Assembly (NCBI GenBank): GCA_946699065.1 | Contig: CAMPDV010000240.1 | Location: forward strand, 310,001 to 374,000 | Origin: Loxodes magnus | Taxonomy: Eukaryota > Ciliophora > Karyorelictea > Loxodida > Loxodidae | Direction: 5' to 3' | Length of the DNA stretch: 64,000 nucleotides | In this document: positions 1 through 12,504 of the stretch, in pieces | How the letters are laid out: every line of letters begins with the position of its first letter | Position numbering within the stretch: the first letter of the stretch is position 1 | Program-made: the position numbers and the translations under genes | The notes under the pieces: generated by a model | Database searches by the model: none | What the model saw: the letters and a program-made list of their open reading frames with translations, nothing else | What the model was told of the DNA's origin: nothing

Positions 1-3000
1 AATTAAAGAATATTGTAATTAAAAATTAATATCGTAGCAGCAAATTTTTTGTTAAAAGCTTTTAGAAAAATTGTTTTTTTAATTAATATATAAATAAAGT
101 ATAAAAATCATAATCCAAAATATATTATAATTCCTACAATAAAATTTATATTTGAAATAATTTTAACACAGAAATTTATTTAAATTTTAATAAAAAGAAA
201 GATTGAAGTTCTTGCAAATTTTATATATTTATTTCAATAATACTCGATACTTTCTTCAAGTAAAATTAGAAGATCTTTCCTTTAAAAAATATTAATAATA
301 ATAAAAGTCTAAAATTTAGATAATTTTTTGCCATTAATAATTTTTATTTCAAAATGGTAAATATTTTTCAAACATTTCATTAAAAAGATAAATTATTTTA
401 ATGTCTTTTTAATTCTCTAAATTATAAAGTTTCATTGTATTTATATTACTCGGTCTTTAAAATTTTTTATTGCAGGCATTTTTATTATTTTAAATATAAA
501 TTAATTAAAATTTAATTTTTTTTATTATTATAAAATATTTATTTAAAAACTAAATATTCATCTTACTAATATTTTATTTTTTATATCATTTTTAAATCAA
601 ATGCATTGATTTATTATTATAGTTTTTAATTTAATTTAATTTAAATTTTGTTTTTTATTATTTTAATTATTTGCTCATTAATTTTTTATTATATTATTAC
701 TTATTTCTTTATTCTTAGTATGATGATTACTCTCACTTTTTTATAAATTTTATATTTAAGTCTTTAATACTCCATTAATTTTTATCGATTTTTCTCTTTT
801 AAATTAAGACCAAATTTAAGTAAATTTTAAAATATAAAACATTAAAATATCTTATAATAATTATATTATATATCTCTAATGTTTTTTCTAAATTTATATT
901 ATTTTTAAATTTATTAATTTAATTTTTAGTTTATTTTTTCAAAAAAAATTATTTTATATTTTTGAAGCATGTTTTTATCTTTATCATTATATTTTAAGTA
1001 TTTTATATATATTTGTTACTTTACTTTCTACTTAAATTTGCTTTTTTTATTTTTATTTTAAAATTTAAAATAGTTAAACATTTAAAATAAAACTATAAAT
1101 ATTTTTTCCTTTAAATGAATGTATTAAAAGACAATGATATTTAAAATTAATTTATTTAAAAAAGTATTCTAGAAATTAAATATTTTACCTTATCTTAATA
1201 TTTATCACGCTCTTCACTAATATTTTTCAATTTTTTTCTATAGATTCAATTTTATTTTATTTTTGATAATTTAATTTTTACTTTTTTGATTAAATATCTT
1301 TTTTATTAATTTTGTTTGCAATTTATTTGTAGTCTTATGTCTAATTCCAAATATAAAAAATTTTAACTAATTATTTTCTATTATAATTTTTACTAGCATA
1401 AGCCCATTTCTGTCTAGATTAGTCTAAAGAAAGCCTTTCAGTTTTCTTTTAAATTTTCATCATAATTTATAAAAATTTTCGTATTTTTTATAACGATCTT
1501 CTATATAATACTATTTTAACCAAATTTTGCTTCAATATATACTCTAAGCTTGAAAAGAATTTATATAGTCGAAGTGCTTAATTAAGATAGCAATAAGTTA
1601 CTATTTTAGAAGAAAGTATGAGGATGATAAAAATTAAAGGTTTTACTTCAATTGGTATTCTTATAGCCTTGATTCTTATAAAGTTTCATTGAAAAACTAT
1701 TGCTACAATAATTTTATAACTATCATTTTTTAAATCTAAACTTTATCCTAAGTAAAATTTCTGCATTATGTTACTTATTTTTCATTGTTTTTTTTACAAT
1801 AACTAAAGTGAAATTTTTTTCGACTTTTGCGCAAATATTTAGTGATATTTACCATAAAGAATGTTAGACTTATGCGAACATATAGACTATATAAAAAATG
1901 AAATAAATGTCTTAAAAATAAATTTTTTAATAGTATTTCAATTATCGCGCTTATAGAGTATTCTTAATTAAAAATTTCTACATAAATCCTCGCAATCTTT
2001 TTTAAATCAATCGGATGTTGGCGAACTTGATCCAAATTGATTTTTAATCAAATTTTATTTCTTTAGAACGAACATTTAATCGTCTCTTTGGCATTATTAG
2101 GAACGATAGATTTCTTCTATGACTGGGCTACTTTAATTCTTTTTTTAATTAAAAAATTTCAAACATCAATCGCAGATATAATTCTTTATAATAAATTCTT
2201 ATATATATAAAAATAAAGCTGAATTATTTAAATATACTGCAAGCAATATTTTAACTTTTCTTATTTACTATAAAAATAACTTTAAAGCAAAAAGGTAATC
2301 ATCTTTTGATTTTTATTGTTTGGCAAAAATAAATAAATTTATTAATATTTGTAAAATGTTGTGTATATTATTGTAAAAAATAGAAAAAGCTTCTAATCAC
2401 TAATTTTTTATATTAGATTTTATTTTATAACTTTTAATTTTTAAATGAAAAATTTAAGTTGAAGTAAATTAAAGTTTTAAGAGAACAAGATATGTATAAG
2501 TATGACTTGTTATTTAAAATAAAAAATCTATGCTAGATAATCTAGAAGAAAACATGTTGTTTGAAGCGAGATACTTCGATTTATTTTAAATCTAATTATT
2601 TTGACTTCAAACATAATTTTTAGATTCTGAAACTATTATGCTTAATTTCATTTCCCTTCAAAAACAGATATGAAAATTTTGATATTAAGAGTCAATAGTA
2701 TATATTATAATATTATTTCGACTTAATAAAAAAATTACTTGTCTTACTTTTTAAGTAATATCTAATATAATATTTATCTAATTTTGTAATTTTAACTTAT
2801 TTAAAATAGTTTTATTTTGATTAATGAGAAAAATATAATCTATTTATAGATATTTATTAAAAATAATTATTTTCAATGAAATTACTACTTTTTTTATTTA
2901 TAATTATCCTTATTTTTTAATATTATAATTAATTGACTAATTTTACATAATTTTATTCACTCAAACATAAAAAATATTAAACATTTTAAAAAGATTTTTC

Positions 3001-6000
3001 TTAAAAAATGCATTTGAGAAAATATCAAATTATTTTATTTTGATTATAAGAAAGCAATAAAATTCATTTCTTTCTTTAATAAAAAAGGGTATTTTTTATT
3101 ATATTTTTGATTTTTAAATAATGAAAAATAAATAGTAAATACATATTCTATTAATCAGTAATCAGATATTTACCTATTTTAAATAAAATATTTTAACTTA
3201 AAAAAGCTTTTTTCTTTATCTAAATTTATATATTATCTTTTTATTTTTATTAAAGCTCATTTAAATATTCTATCAATCTTTTTTGATTTTAAATGTTAAT
3301 TATTTAATGTAAAATTTAAAATTTGTAATATTTATTTTCAAATATTTGTTTATTTTAAAAAAAGTTAAGAATTTTTTCTTAATATATTAGTAGATTCTAA
3401 ATATTTAATTAATCTAATCTAAGATTTAGTTATTTATATTTATTGATTTATTTTTTAATTAATTTTTAATTTTTTTCATCATTTTTTATTCTTATTCATA
3501 GTTTCACTCAAATATTAAAAAAAATTCGCATTATTTATTTGAAAAATTAAATAAAAATATAAAGCACAATAAAGATAAAAAACTTTTATGATATTTCTTT
3601 ATTTATATATAAAAATTTCTTTTTATTTAAAGTTAAAATAAATATGATCAACACTTTCATATTACTCAGTATAATTATTTAAAAATAGATAGTTTTTTAA
3701 TCATGTCCTTTACTAAGTAAGTTCAATTTTTTAAGTTTACTACATTCTTATATTCTAAATAGACAGTAATCGAAAATGTATACAAAATTTTTTTACTTAT
3801 ACTTCATTTATAGAACTTTATAAAAAATCGTGATTGTAATTTAAATTTTTTTATATAGCGTTATATTTAAAAATATTTATATCTTTATTAATCAATTATT
3901 TTATTTATTACTTTAAAAAAATATTAAATAAAATGTTTATTTTTAAAATACAAGTAATTTTTTAACTAATTTAATATTCAATATAAATGGGAATTATATA
4001 TCTTTAAAGGTAAATTATAAGGAAAATTTTAGGAAAAGTAGAAAAAAATTATAGTGTAATTTAAAAGAGTTTTAAAGAGCTTAATTTATGTCTTTTTTTA
4101 AGATTTAATATGCTTTATTTGTCTATTCTAATAAATAAAGAATGAATCAAAAGTCAATTTGTATAAAGATAGACAATTTCAATTGATGTTAGAATGATTA
4201 GAAAATATTACATTAATTTTTATTAATGTTTATCTTATATTTTTTTAAATTTTAATAAAAAAAGAAACTATAATCTTATCTTCATTGATTTGCCTTTTTA
4301 GAGTGTTATATCTAATTTTTTATAAATAAATTTAATATGCTTTTACTATATTTCATAAAGAAATAAATTTTTTTTTAACACTTATTCATCAAATATCTCG
4401 AATTATTTCTTGTTTATCTATTTTTCCTACTTCTCTCTAATGTTTGCTCATTCTTTCACTGACATCTTCTCACTTTCACTTCTTCTACATCTTTGTTAAA
4501 GTCATCTAAATAGAGTTGTATTTCCTTTTAATGCTTTAATTATTCAAATTATTTAATTATTAAGATATTTAATCTTTATTCTTATGATTAATAACATTAT
4601 TATCAATTTACATCTCAATGATGACATTTATTGACCTTCATAAAGTGATGTTCGCTTTAACATAGAAACTTATAACCAAAGAATCCTCTTTAACCTAGAG
4701 TTGAAATATTTTTAGAGTTTATCTTTAAGTTAAAAAGTTTTATTTTTTATATAATCTACCTGTTTGCATTAGTCTAAATATTTTGAAGTCAAATAACATT
4801 AGATATTTATTGAGCTCTCGAATAGCTTTTCCGTATTATAAAAACGCATAAAAAATTAGGAAGAATAAAAATAGTAAGAAGAAACTAAATATAAGATAAA
4901 GCTAGAATTTTGCATTGATAATTACAATATAAGTAAATTATATTTTTCCAGCAAATATATCAATTTATAATCAAAATTATAGAATTTTAAAAAATTTTAA
5001 TTAAAAATGTTATCATTCTTAAACTTATATTGATTTTCAATTATTGTCAAAACAAAAAGCAAAAAAATAAAAAAATGCTAACTACTTAAATTTCAATTTA
5101 AAAATAAAAATGTCATAATAATTAAGATATATAAGATAAAAAATAGAATATAATTAAATAAAAAAGATTGAGGTGTGTTATTGTGTTTTTATATAAAATA
5201 AATGTTCATCATATATTATGTATGAAATTCAAAAAAAATTAACTCTAATAATAATTTCATTTTTGTGTAAATAATAGTCTTTTAAAATTTTATAAAAATA
5301 CCAATATTTTAATTAACATTTTATTTCATAATAAAAGTAAAATTTAGGCAATTTTTTGCTTTTTTAGCTAAATTTTTATAATGGAAATCAGAAAGAGCAG
5401 ACTACTAAGTATTTGTAGTCTTAAAGAAAAATTGCTAGTAAAATCTTTATAATAAATTAAAAAAAAAGTTAATGATAAAAGATTTACTATATGTGTAAGT
5501 AAAAGACAAAGAGATACTATAATTTAAAATACTAAAATCACATAATATAATATTCACTTAAAATATTAAGAAAATCATTTAATCAAATTCGAAGATAAAA
5601 TTTTAAACTAAAAATTTAAAATTTGTGCTGTTTAAAGCTTTCTTATAAAAGAAAATTTTAAAACTATAACTTATAAAAATATTAGTCATTATTGAAAGAT
5701 ATTCTATTTCTGTTTATAATAAAGATAAATTAATTTCTTAAGTAAAAAGGAATTTAAAATATAAAAACTAATAATGCCAACCATAAATAAAAAAACTCAT
5801 AGTTATTCTATTTTTATTTTATCTATTATTATATTATATTTTTTATACAAATTTTAGAAAAATAAAAGCAATTTGCAACTAAATTAATACTATAAATTAA
5901 ACATTCTTTAACATTTTAGAGCAAAATTATATCATTTTTTAATAGTTTCTTTAAAAATACCTTTAAAGAATGTAATTAAATAAGGATCCTTTCCGATCGT

Positions 6001-7800
6001 ATTATACCTTTTGTGGATAGCAAACAATTTCATGAATTGAAATTTTATTAAAAGAAATAATTCACAAGTAAAAACATGAATTAATTTCCTATTTAATTAA
6101 AAGAAATTTTCTAGTAATCATAACGGAGTTTAATTATTAACGAAAAAATTTTAAAACCAAATTATTTCTAAAATCAATTTTCTGATTTGATTTTTATTTT
6201 CGCTAAAAATTATATAAATATTAAGTAAAAAAATAGTTTGATGGCTAAAATAAAATCTTTTCTATTTCGTAATTTTTATAGCAAAAACAGTATGAATCTA
6301 AATTTATTTTCTAGTTAAAAATCAAATGAAGGGTTTTATTTCGTTTTGCGATTTATAATTTTCTTTCTCTTGTTTGCTAACTTAGAAATTAAAAAGTTAT
6401 GCTTTATGTTTAGACTTGAGTATTCAGCAAATATATTTATTTTTTATTCGATTTTTGCAGATTTTTAATTATAATAAGAGAGTTATTGGATTAGTATCTT
6501 TATATGCATATTTCGTCTTAAGATATAAAGTTTCATGTTTCAATAATTAACTCATTTAGTCGCTAAGTCAACCACATCCTTAAATTAATTCTTTAAATTC
6601 AACTTTTTAACTATTCAGTACAATGAAAATAAAGACTAATGTCTTTCAATTTCTTAATTTAAGCTAAATAAAGTTGAATTTTATTCAATGGGAAAAAATA
6701 GCTTTAATCGAACAGAAAAAATGAAGAGGTTCCAAAGCAAATAAAAGGTGTCTGTTTACATTAAATTTTTACTGCAAAATAATTTGTTTATTAAGCAATT
6801 AAAACTCATTAGGAGCTTTTCTAAAATTTTTTCTAGTAGTACTTATTCTAATAAAACATACTAAAATTCATAATCTAAGAAGTAATTTTATTATGTGCAA
6901 ATTTAACTAAAATTTACACTTTTAATTGTACAGCTAAACACGTTCTTAAATTTAAGACTTTAATTCTAACTTATTTGTTATTCAGTATAGTGGAACCGAA
7001 ATATTTTGGATAGAACTTTAAATATTTAAAATAGATAATATAGATGAAAATTAGCCAAACTTATGTAGAGAAGACATATGTCTTGCAATCTTTAAGATAG
7101 AATTATAAAAGTCTAATTCATTGGAAGTTATCGATTCAGTGAAACAAAATAAATAAAAAACTTCAAAAACGTATAAAACTTAATTTTATAAAAAGCTTTT
7201 CTAAAGGAATTATAAAGGATATTTTTTTTATTACACTTATTATTTTTTCAAAAAGCATTGTATTATACATACAAAGATTCATAAAAAAGTAAAGAACCAA
7301 ATTATTTATAATTATCACTGAAATTAATACAAAAGATAAATAAAAATAGAAAAACTAATATTATCAAATATTAAAATTCTCTTTTAATAAGATTAAAAAA
7401 AAGATAATATAAAAATAGTTTCTAATCAGGTAGCCAAACTTACAAAAAATTAAGAATTTAATTTATATTTTGATAAATGTTAAAAGCAAAAAATGAATAT
7501 TTTAATCTTCTACAGAAACTAAGCCTTTTAAATATAATAAAAATAAGATTAAGTTATAAATATACCAGTAATAAATAATAAAAATTGTTTTTTAGATATA
7601 AATATAAGCAACTTAAAAGTTCTATTCAGCTATTTTAGTTTAAAAAGTTTGATGTGAAGCTTTTATATTTTTCAAATTGATATGAAATTTACAATTTTTT
7701 TAATTTTTTAATTTTCCGAATATTTTAATTAAGATTATTTTAAGCAAAAACTTAATTTTTTAGTTATAAAAGTAATTTAAATAAAAAATTTTATTTAAAT
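1..7800. other. Very AT-rich, gene-free tract
   Basis: By eye the GC content is far below that of the rest of the window, with long A/T homopolymers and few C or G runs. I found no domain, no conserved motif and no purine-rich coding-like strand in either direction, whether stops were read as standard or reassigned. No telomere repeat, tandem array or terminal inverted repeat is visible. It could be intergenic, centromeric, subtelomeric or germline-type spacer DNA. The composition shifts toward that of the rest of the window between about 7.8 and 8.6 kb. Confidence 0.7.
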
Positions 7801-8673
7801 GAGTGTAGTACTTTAAAAAGTAAATTGAATTCAAATTCTTCCTCTAAGATACCTTTTGGTAATAAATATTCCTTCATTATTTCCTCTATCTCCTTTTATT
7901 TTTCTCCTTCAAGCCTCTACATAGTTTATCTATTTATCATTCCTCTCTTCAATAAAAGTATTAATTAATTAATTTTTTCTATCACTATTCATGAAAAAAG
8001 TTCTAGCACTGAAATTATTTAAATAAATAATAATTATAATTTTGTTGATTAGGAGTGATGAAAATAAAACTATTAAACTTAGAAAGAACTTAAGTAATCA
8101 GAAAAGTAAATTTGATATTATAATATTTATTTCGATTATCACATTTTTAATCTATTTCTGGAATTACTTGCTCGATATCTTTAAAGCTACTTTTAATCCA
8201 ACCTTTCTTTATTTTTGTAGTTTTTTTAAACTACTTAACTTATTTTTTCTTTTATAAGTAACTTTCTTAAGTTTTCATATTTTGATAATGTATAACATGT
8301 TCAATTCCATTTAGACTTCAAACATTTATTTCTCCTTGTTGGAGTAAAATCTTACATCATCTTCTCTTATTCTACACTAGTAGAATCAAAACAACTTTTA
8401 AATTCAATTATCATATCTTAACTATTTCTAGTGGTATAAATATTGATCTAGTTATATGTAATATTTAAAAGTATTTTTACACATCTTTTTCAATGCATTT
8501 TCTTTTTGGCATATATATTTAATTCCATATATAAAAAGATTTAAAGTTTCAAAGAAGGAAAATATTTACATCATAACAAGAGTTTACATTATATCCTTTT
8601 TTAGTTCTCAAAATTTTGACATTTTTAAAAGAAGGGGAAAATAATTTATTTAAGTATTTAAGAAATAAGAGTG

Positions 8674-9390
8674 ATGGAAATAGAAAAAATCTGAAATAAA
8701 ATGAAAAAATAACAAACTTGAAATAATTTATAAGCAATCTCAATGGAAATTGAAGTGGTATAAACGGGAGCAGGGATTTAAAAGAAGTAATGCTGCACTT
8801 GTAGTAGCACATGACATCTCAGAAGAAGCTGCAAGTAAAATAATATGATTAGAAAGAAGATTTGAAAAAATTTTACTGCCTTTTACCTAACAAAGGATGG
8901 AAGACTATGGAAAAAGAAGCTGTATCAATAAACGTAGTATGAATCTAGAATTGAGCTGGTTTTAAGCTAGAGAATCCGGGGACTTGATCGCTACCCTAGG
9001 AGAAAATAATTTTTTAAAGGGACAATTTCTTTTTTTATAAAACCTTTTAATTTGATCTGATTTAAGCTATTAATTTATTGAAAATCATAACAAATATTGC
9101 ACGTAATTATCGTTAAACTCAGTTATTATTAAAATAATATTTTAATAGGAAGGAGTAATCCTCCAACTGAGAATAACTTAACTCAAGTACCAGGAAGTAC
9201 TTTAGGAGCAACAAATGAAGCAAGAATCTTGGCAGGAACCAAGCAGGAAAAAACTTGAGGCATTGAGTAAAGATTGTTGAAAGACACCAAACGATTAGGT
9301 TTCTTGGGGCATCATTCTGACCTTGTCCTATTAGAAGACAGAGTTTCCAAAGGAGTGAAGTACTGGAGGAAACTTCAGAGGAAAAATTTT
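8674..9390 (+). CDS. CCHC zinc-knuckle (Gag-like) ORF A, in-frame TGA codons
   Basis: With TAA/TAG read as Gln and TGA as Trp this is one open frame of 239 codons; both ends are uncertain. At 8791-8832 it encodes a CX2CX4HX4C knuckle (CCTCSST-x-HLRRSC, x = TGA at 8812-8814). A MEIE motif lies just before it (ATG at 8743), as in ORFs B and D. The region after the knuckle is basic, ending near KGVKYWRKLQRK. CCHC knuckles bind single-stranded nucleic acid and are typical of retroelement Gag proteins and some RNA-binding proteins. TGA occurs seven times and TGG twice. It faces ORF B tail to tail. A decayed element is the main alternative; a short intron near 9101-9147 (GT...AG) is possible but unproven. 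Confidence 0.42.
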
Positions 9391-10370
9391 ATTAAATTTA
9401 AATCATTAAATCTGTAAAATAAATGTTCGCCTTCCGGCTTAATTGAAATTTTAAATGTATATTATCTCCTTTCCTGCATGTTCGTTCCTTGCATTGTTCC
9501 TTTTCCTTGATTTCTCTCTTTTGAATAATCGGAGTTGAGAATTTTTTTTTCTCCAGATTTTCCCATTTCCCGATGGGAAGAATTCCATCGCTCGCTACTT
9601 CAGTTGCTATTAGTTAATATTTCTCCAAATATTCATTCTATCTTTTTCTATTGGGGACATTTCCTCTATAAATGTCAAGTACTGCTGCAAATATAGCATC
9701 TTTTTCTTGCTCCCGGAAATGTCTTTTCTTGTTTCTCTATTTCCATTGGAGTTCCTTATGAAGGCTTCTACAGGTTTTCTTCTATTAATTTGAGTCTAGA
9801 ATTTAATTTTACTCAGTTTTTCTCGTCTTGCTCTTACATTACTCAGATATCATTCTCTAAACTTGTCATTTACTCATAAACTCCGGCTTTATCTCTTCGG
9901 TCTACCATATGGGCTTCATCATCATCTTCATGACTTATTAAATCTTGACATAATACAAATATCTCTTCCTTTTGGGAGTTTAATTCCTCTTCAAGTTTTT
10001 TTATGTTTCTAATAAGTTGATGAATCAGCTGTTTCATCTACTCAGAGTCCATTTGTTCTATTTCGGTATTGCTTAAATCAAAGGTAATAGGATCTATATT
10101 GAACTATCGTACTTTACCTTCTTCGTTTATTTTTTGTTTTTTCGTTATTATTTTTATCGATTCAGTTGAATGGTCTCTTTTTTCAGTTTTCAATGGAAGT
10201 GTTAAGAGTTGTGTTAATTTTTCTGTTCTGAATTTTTATCTCAGTTCTTATTTGTCTTTTGATGGAAGGGATTCACTTTATTTTAATTTGTAGGAGTTAG
10301 TATTTTTTATAAGTTCTTCTAATCTATTAGATAGTTCCGGTTATTTTTATTAAGAAGAGCGTTAAGTTGA
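9375..10370 (-). CDS. CCHC zinc-knuckle (Gag-like) ORF B with coiled coil
   Basis: A single minus-strand frame runs from about 10370 to a TGA at 9375-9377. The first in-frame ATG I see is at 10052, so the true start is unresolved. The N-terminal half is hydrophilic, then a coiled-coil-like stretch (QMKQLIHQLIRNIKKLEEEL), an acidic run, a PMEIEKQ motif and a knuckle at 9657-9698 (CYICSST-x-HLQRKC, CX2CX4HX4C, x = TGA at 9675-9677). Five in-frame TGAs and one TGG occur with no frameshift. The order coiled coil, MEIE, knuckle, basic tail matches ORFs A and D, so they are one family, plausibly Gag-derived. A second frame downstream of about 9790 also looks protein-like, so a short intron is an alternative reading. 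Confidence 0.5.
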
Positions 10371-10392
10371 AGAAGACGTGGTGAGAGTATGT

Positions 10393-10861
10393 GCTTTCTG
10401 GCTTTCTCTCCTGTTCTGAGGAGGTGGTAAAAAAATCCTTCTTGAAGCCAGCCATTTATATATATTTTTATTTTTAAATTTAAATAAAATTAATTTAAAG
10501 AACTGTGCATCATCAAGAGTGCCACACACTCTATGATCTAGTTTATTTATTTAATACACAACAGATTTTATTTCTTTTAAAGTCATATTTAAGTGAACTG
10601 TTCAAAAAAAATTATTACTTAATCCTTTCTTTTAGGCTCTTTATTCTTAATAAAGCACGAGTCAATCCAATATTTTATATCATTGATTTTTTAAATTATA
10701 AAGTTACATGCTATTACTTCTCATAATAGTATCATATGCTAACATTCCAATCAACCTACTATAAATAATAACTTATTCATAGTATATAAAATTAATATAA
10801 TCTCAGCTTATCAGATGCTAATTCACGGTTATATGGTATATTTGAACCTATTGCAACTTCA
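10393..10861. other. Spacer between ORF B and the two-copy family
   Basis: A mixed AT-rich stretch. The plus strand has a short hydrophobic ORF with no recognisable motif, and the minus strand is the likely 5' side of ORF B. No RNA gene or repeat was recognised. Confidence 0.4.
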
Positions 10862-11311
10862 TTTTTGAAGTTTATATTTATAAGTCCTAAAATATGTTAA
10901 TATTAAATATGTAAATATGATTATAGAGCGAGTAGCACCTTGTTGACATGCATCTCTTTCAATATTAATATTTATATTAAAAAAAATGTTGTTATACTTC
11001 TATTGCCTTTCAATTCGTCCAATGAGTCACTTTATTTTCTCCAAATGGTGAATCTAATTATTAAAAATTATTCTTAAATCTTGAATCAAATGATCTAGTT
11101 TTCTTGAATAAGATCCAAATAAGAATTAAGTCATCAGTAGACCCGTCAGTCAAACTTTCATACTGCTAGGGATAACCCTTGGGTAAGTTAGACTGTCTCT
11201 TCCAGCTTATTCACCCTACTCTATGGGGGCATCTAATGCGAAATTACTCGCAATACAGTATACACTACGCCAGATTACTTACTAATTCTCCTGATCGCAG
11301 CCGGCATTCAT
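10862..11311 (-). CDS. Small protein of unknown function, copy 1 of a two-copy family
   Basis: Starting at the ATG at 11311 (MNAGCDQENQQVIW...) one frame of 150 codons runs to a TGA at 10862. An in-frame TGA sits at codon 54 (11150-11152), in SSMKV-x-LTGLLMTQFLF. Against the copy at 18270-18657, codons around that TGA differ mostly silently (Leu CTA/TTA, CTG/TTG, TTA/CTA; Gly GGT/GGC; Thr ACG/ACA). That is the mark of a translated frame running through the TGA. Upstream, codon 14 is TGG here and TGA in copy 2. The predicted protein is mixed alpha-helical with a hydrophobic centre and a charged coiled-coil-like tail (RRIIF-type residues, then LEKIKWLIGRI). I do not recognise the family. The local GC is higher than the surroundings. 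Confidence 0.55.
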
Positions 11312-12504
11312 ATTTTATCATATTTAATAATGGAGCTATTTCAATGTGATGTAATAATATTGATAAAACAACTAATCTTAGTTAGTCTATTTTTCTTCTT
11401 ATAATAGTTACTTGCTAGTTAGAAAATTATATTAATTTAGATGCTCAAATCTTTATGAAAATTTGCTATACCTACTAAGAACTAGACTTGTCCTAGTGAT
11501 TTAATAAAATGATATATTGAAATTCCTAGATTAAAGACATACTTAAAGTGAATTTAAGGTTATATTTGTATATTAATCTATAAAAGGTTCATACTATTCA
11601 TACATAGTATCGTTCTGCAAGTTTAATTTAAACAAACGTGTATATACTAGTAGCTATAAAGCTAATTAGTTAGGTTCAAACTCAGAATTTTTAAAATGAT
11701 AATTTTAGATTTAGTTTATCAAGCTTTTGAAATGCTTCATATATGGTTTCTGAGTAATATGCTCTTATCCCATTTTAATAGTTAAAAATAAAGACTAAGT
11801 ACTAGTATAAAGATTACTCTTCTTTAGCAATATAGATAGCAAATATCAATGTAGTTATTACTTTAACTCTCTCTTTTTCATTCTTTACATTCCAAAGTAT
11901 TTACATTGATACAATCCAATTTAATAGATTTTAAAAATTCTATCTTTTTTATTGAGTATCAGGTAAATTAAAATTGTTCGTAATACAAAGTAAGAAAAGT
12001 TATCCTTATGATCTTAAAACGGATAGGTGACTTTAAAGCAAAGTAATAAACCTGTATACCATAATAATAAAAATGTAGAGACTTAGTTCTAACTAGTTTT
12101 CGTAATAGCAAGGCAGTTCTTCACCTACTATAAAAGAGCTAGAAGTAAAAAAGAAATAGAAAGGCTATATAACTCATATAAATACACTACCTTCTTATAT
12201 CCTAGAACTTATCTTTTCTTACTTTAGTCTTAAAGAAATTTCTCTGTGTGAGTTAGTACAGAAAAAATGATTAACCGTCAAAGTAGAAATTTTTAAAATT
12301 GATAGCTAATGGCTTTAGTATTTTAAATACACAGATTAAAATAGTACCTTAGAGAGTGAAGGATAACAAAGTATGTAGGTAATTTAACTTGCAAAATTGA
12401 ACTTTAATAAGATATGAAAACATAAACCTGCTACGCTGGTTTTCGACTTTTGAGACGTATTGCAAAATGTGAACAATAAATAGTAACTAAGATTCACTAC
12501 TTAG
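11312..12504. other. Intergenic, no supported gene
   Basis: An AT-rich stretch of about 1.2 kb between two divergently transcribed genes. Scattered A/G-rich segments occur, but no frame carries a motif I can defend and no repeat or RNA gene was recognised. It must hold the promoters of both flanking genes. Confidence 0.4.

Noticed and set aside
10926-11311. GC-richer conserved block first suspected to be a structured RNA or rRNA fragment
   Set aside because: I could not match it to rRNA, and the differences between its two copies follow codon structure in one frame.
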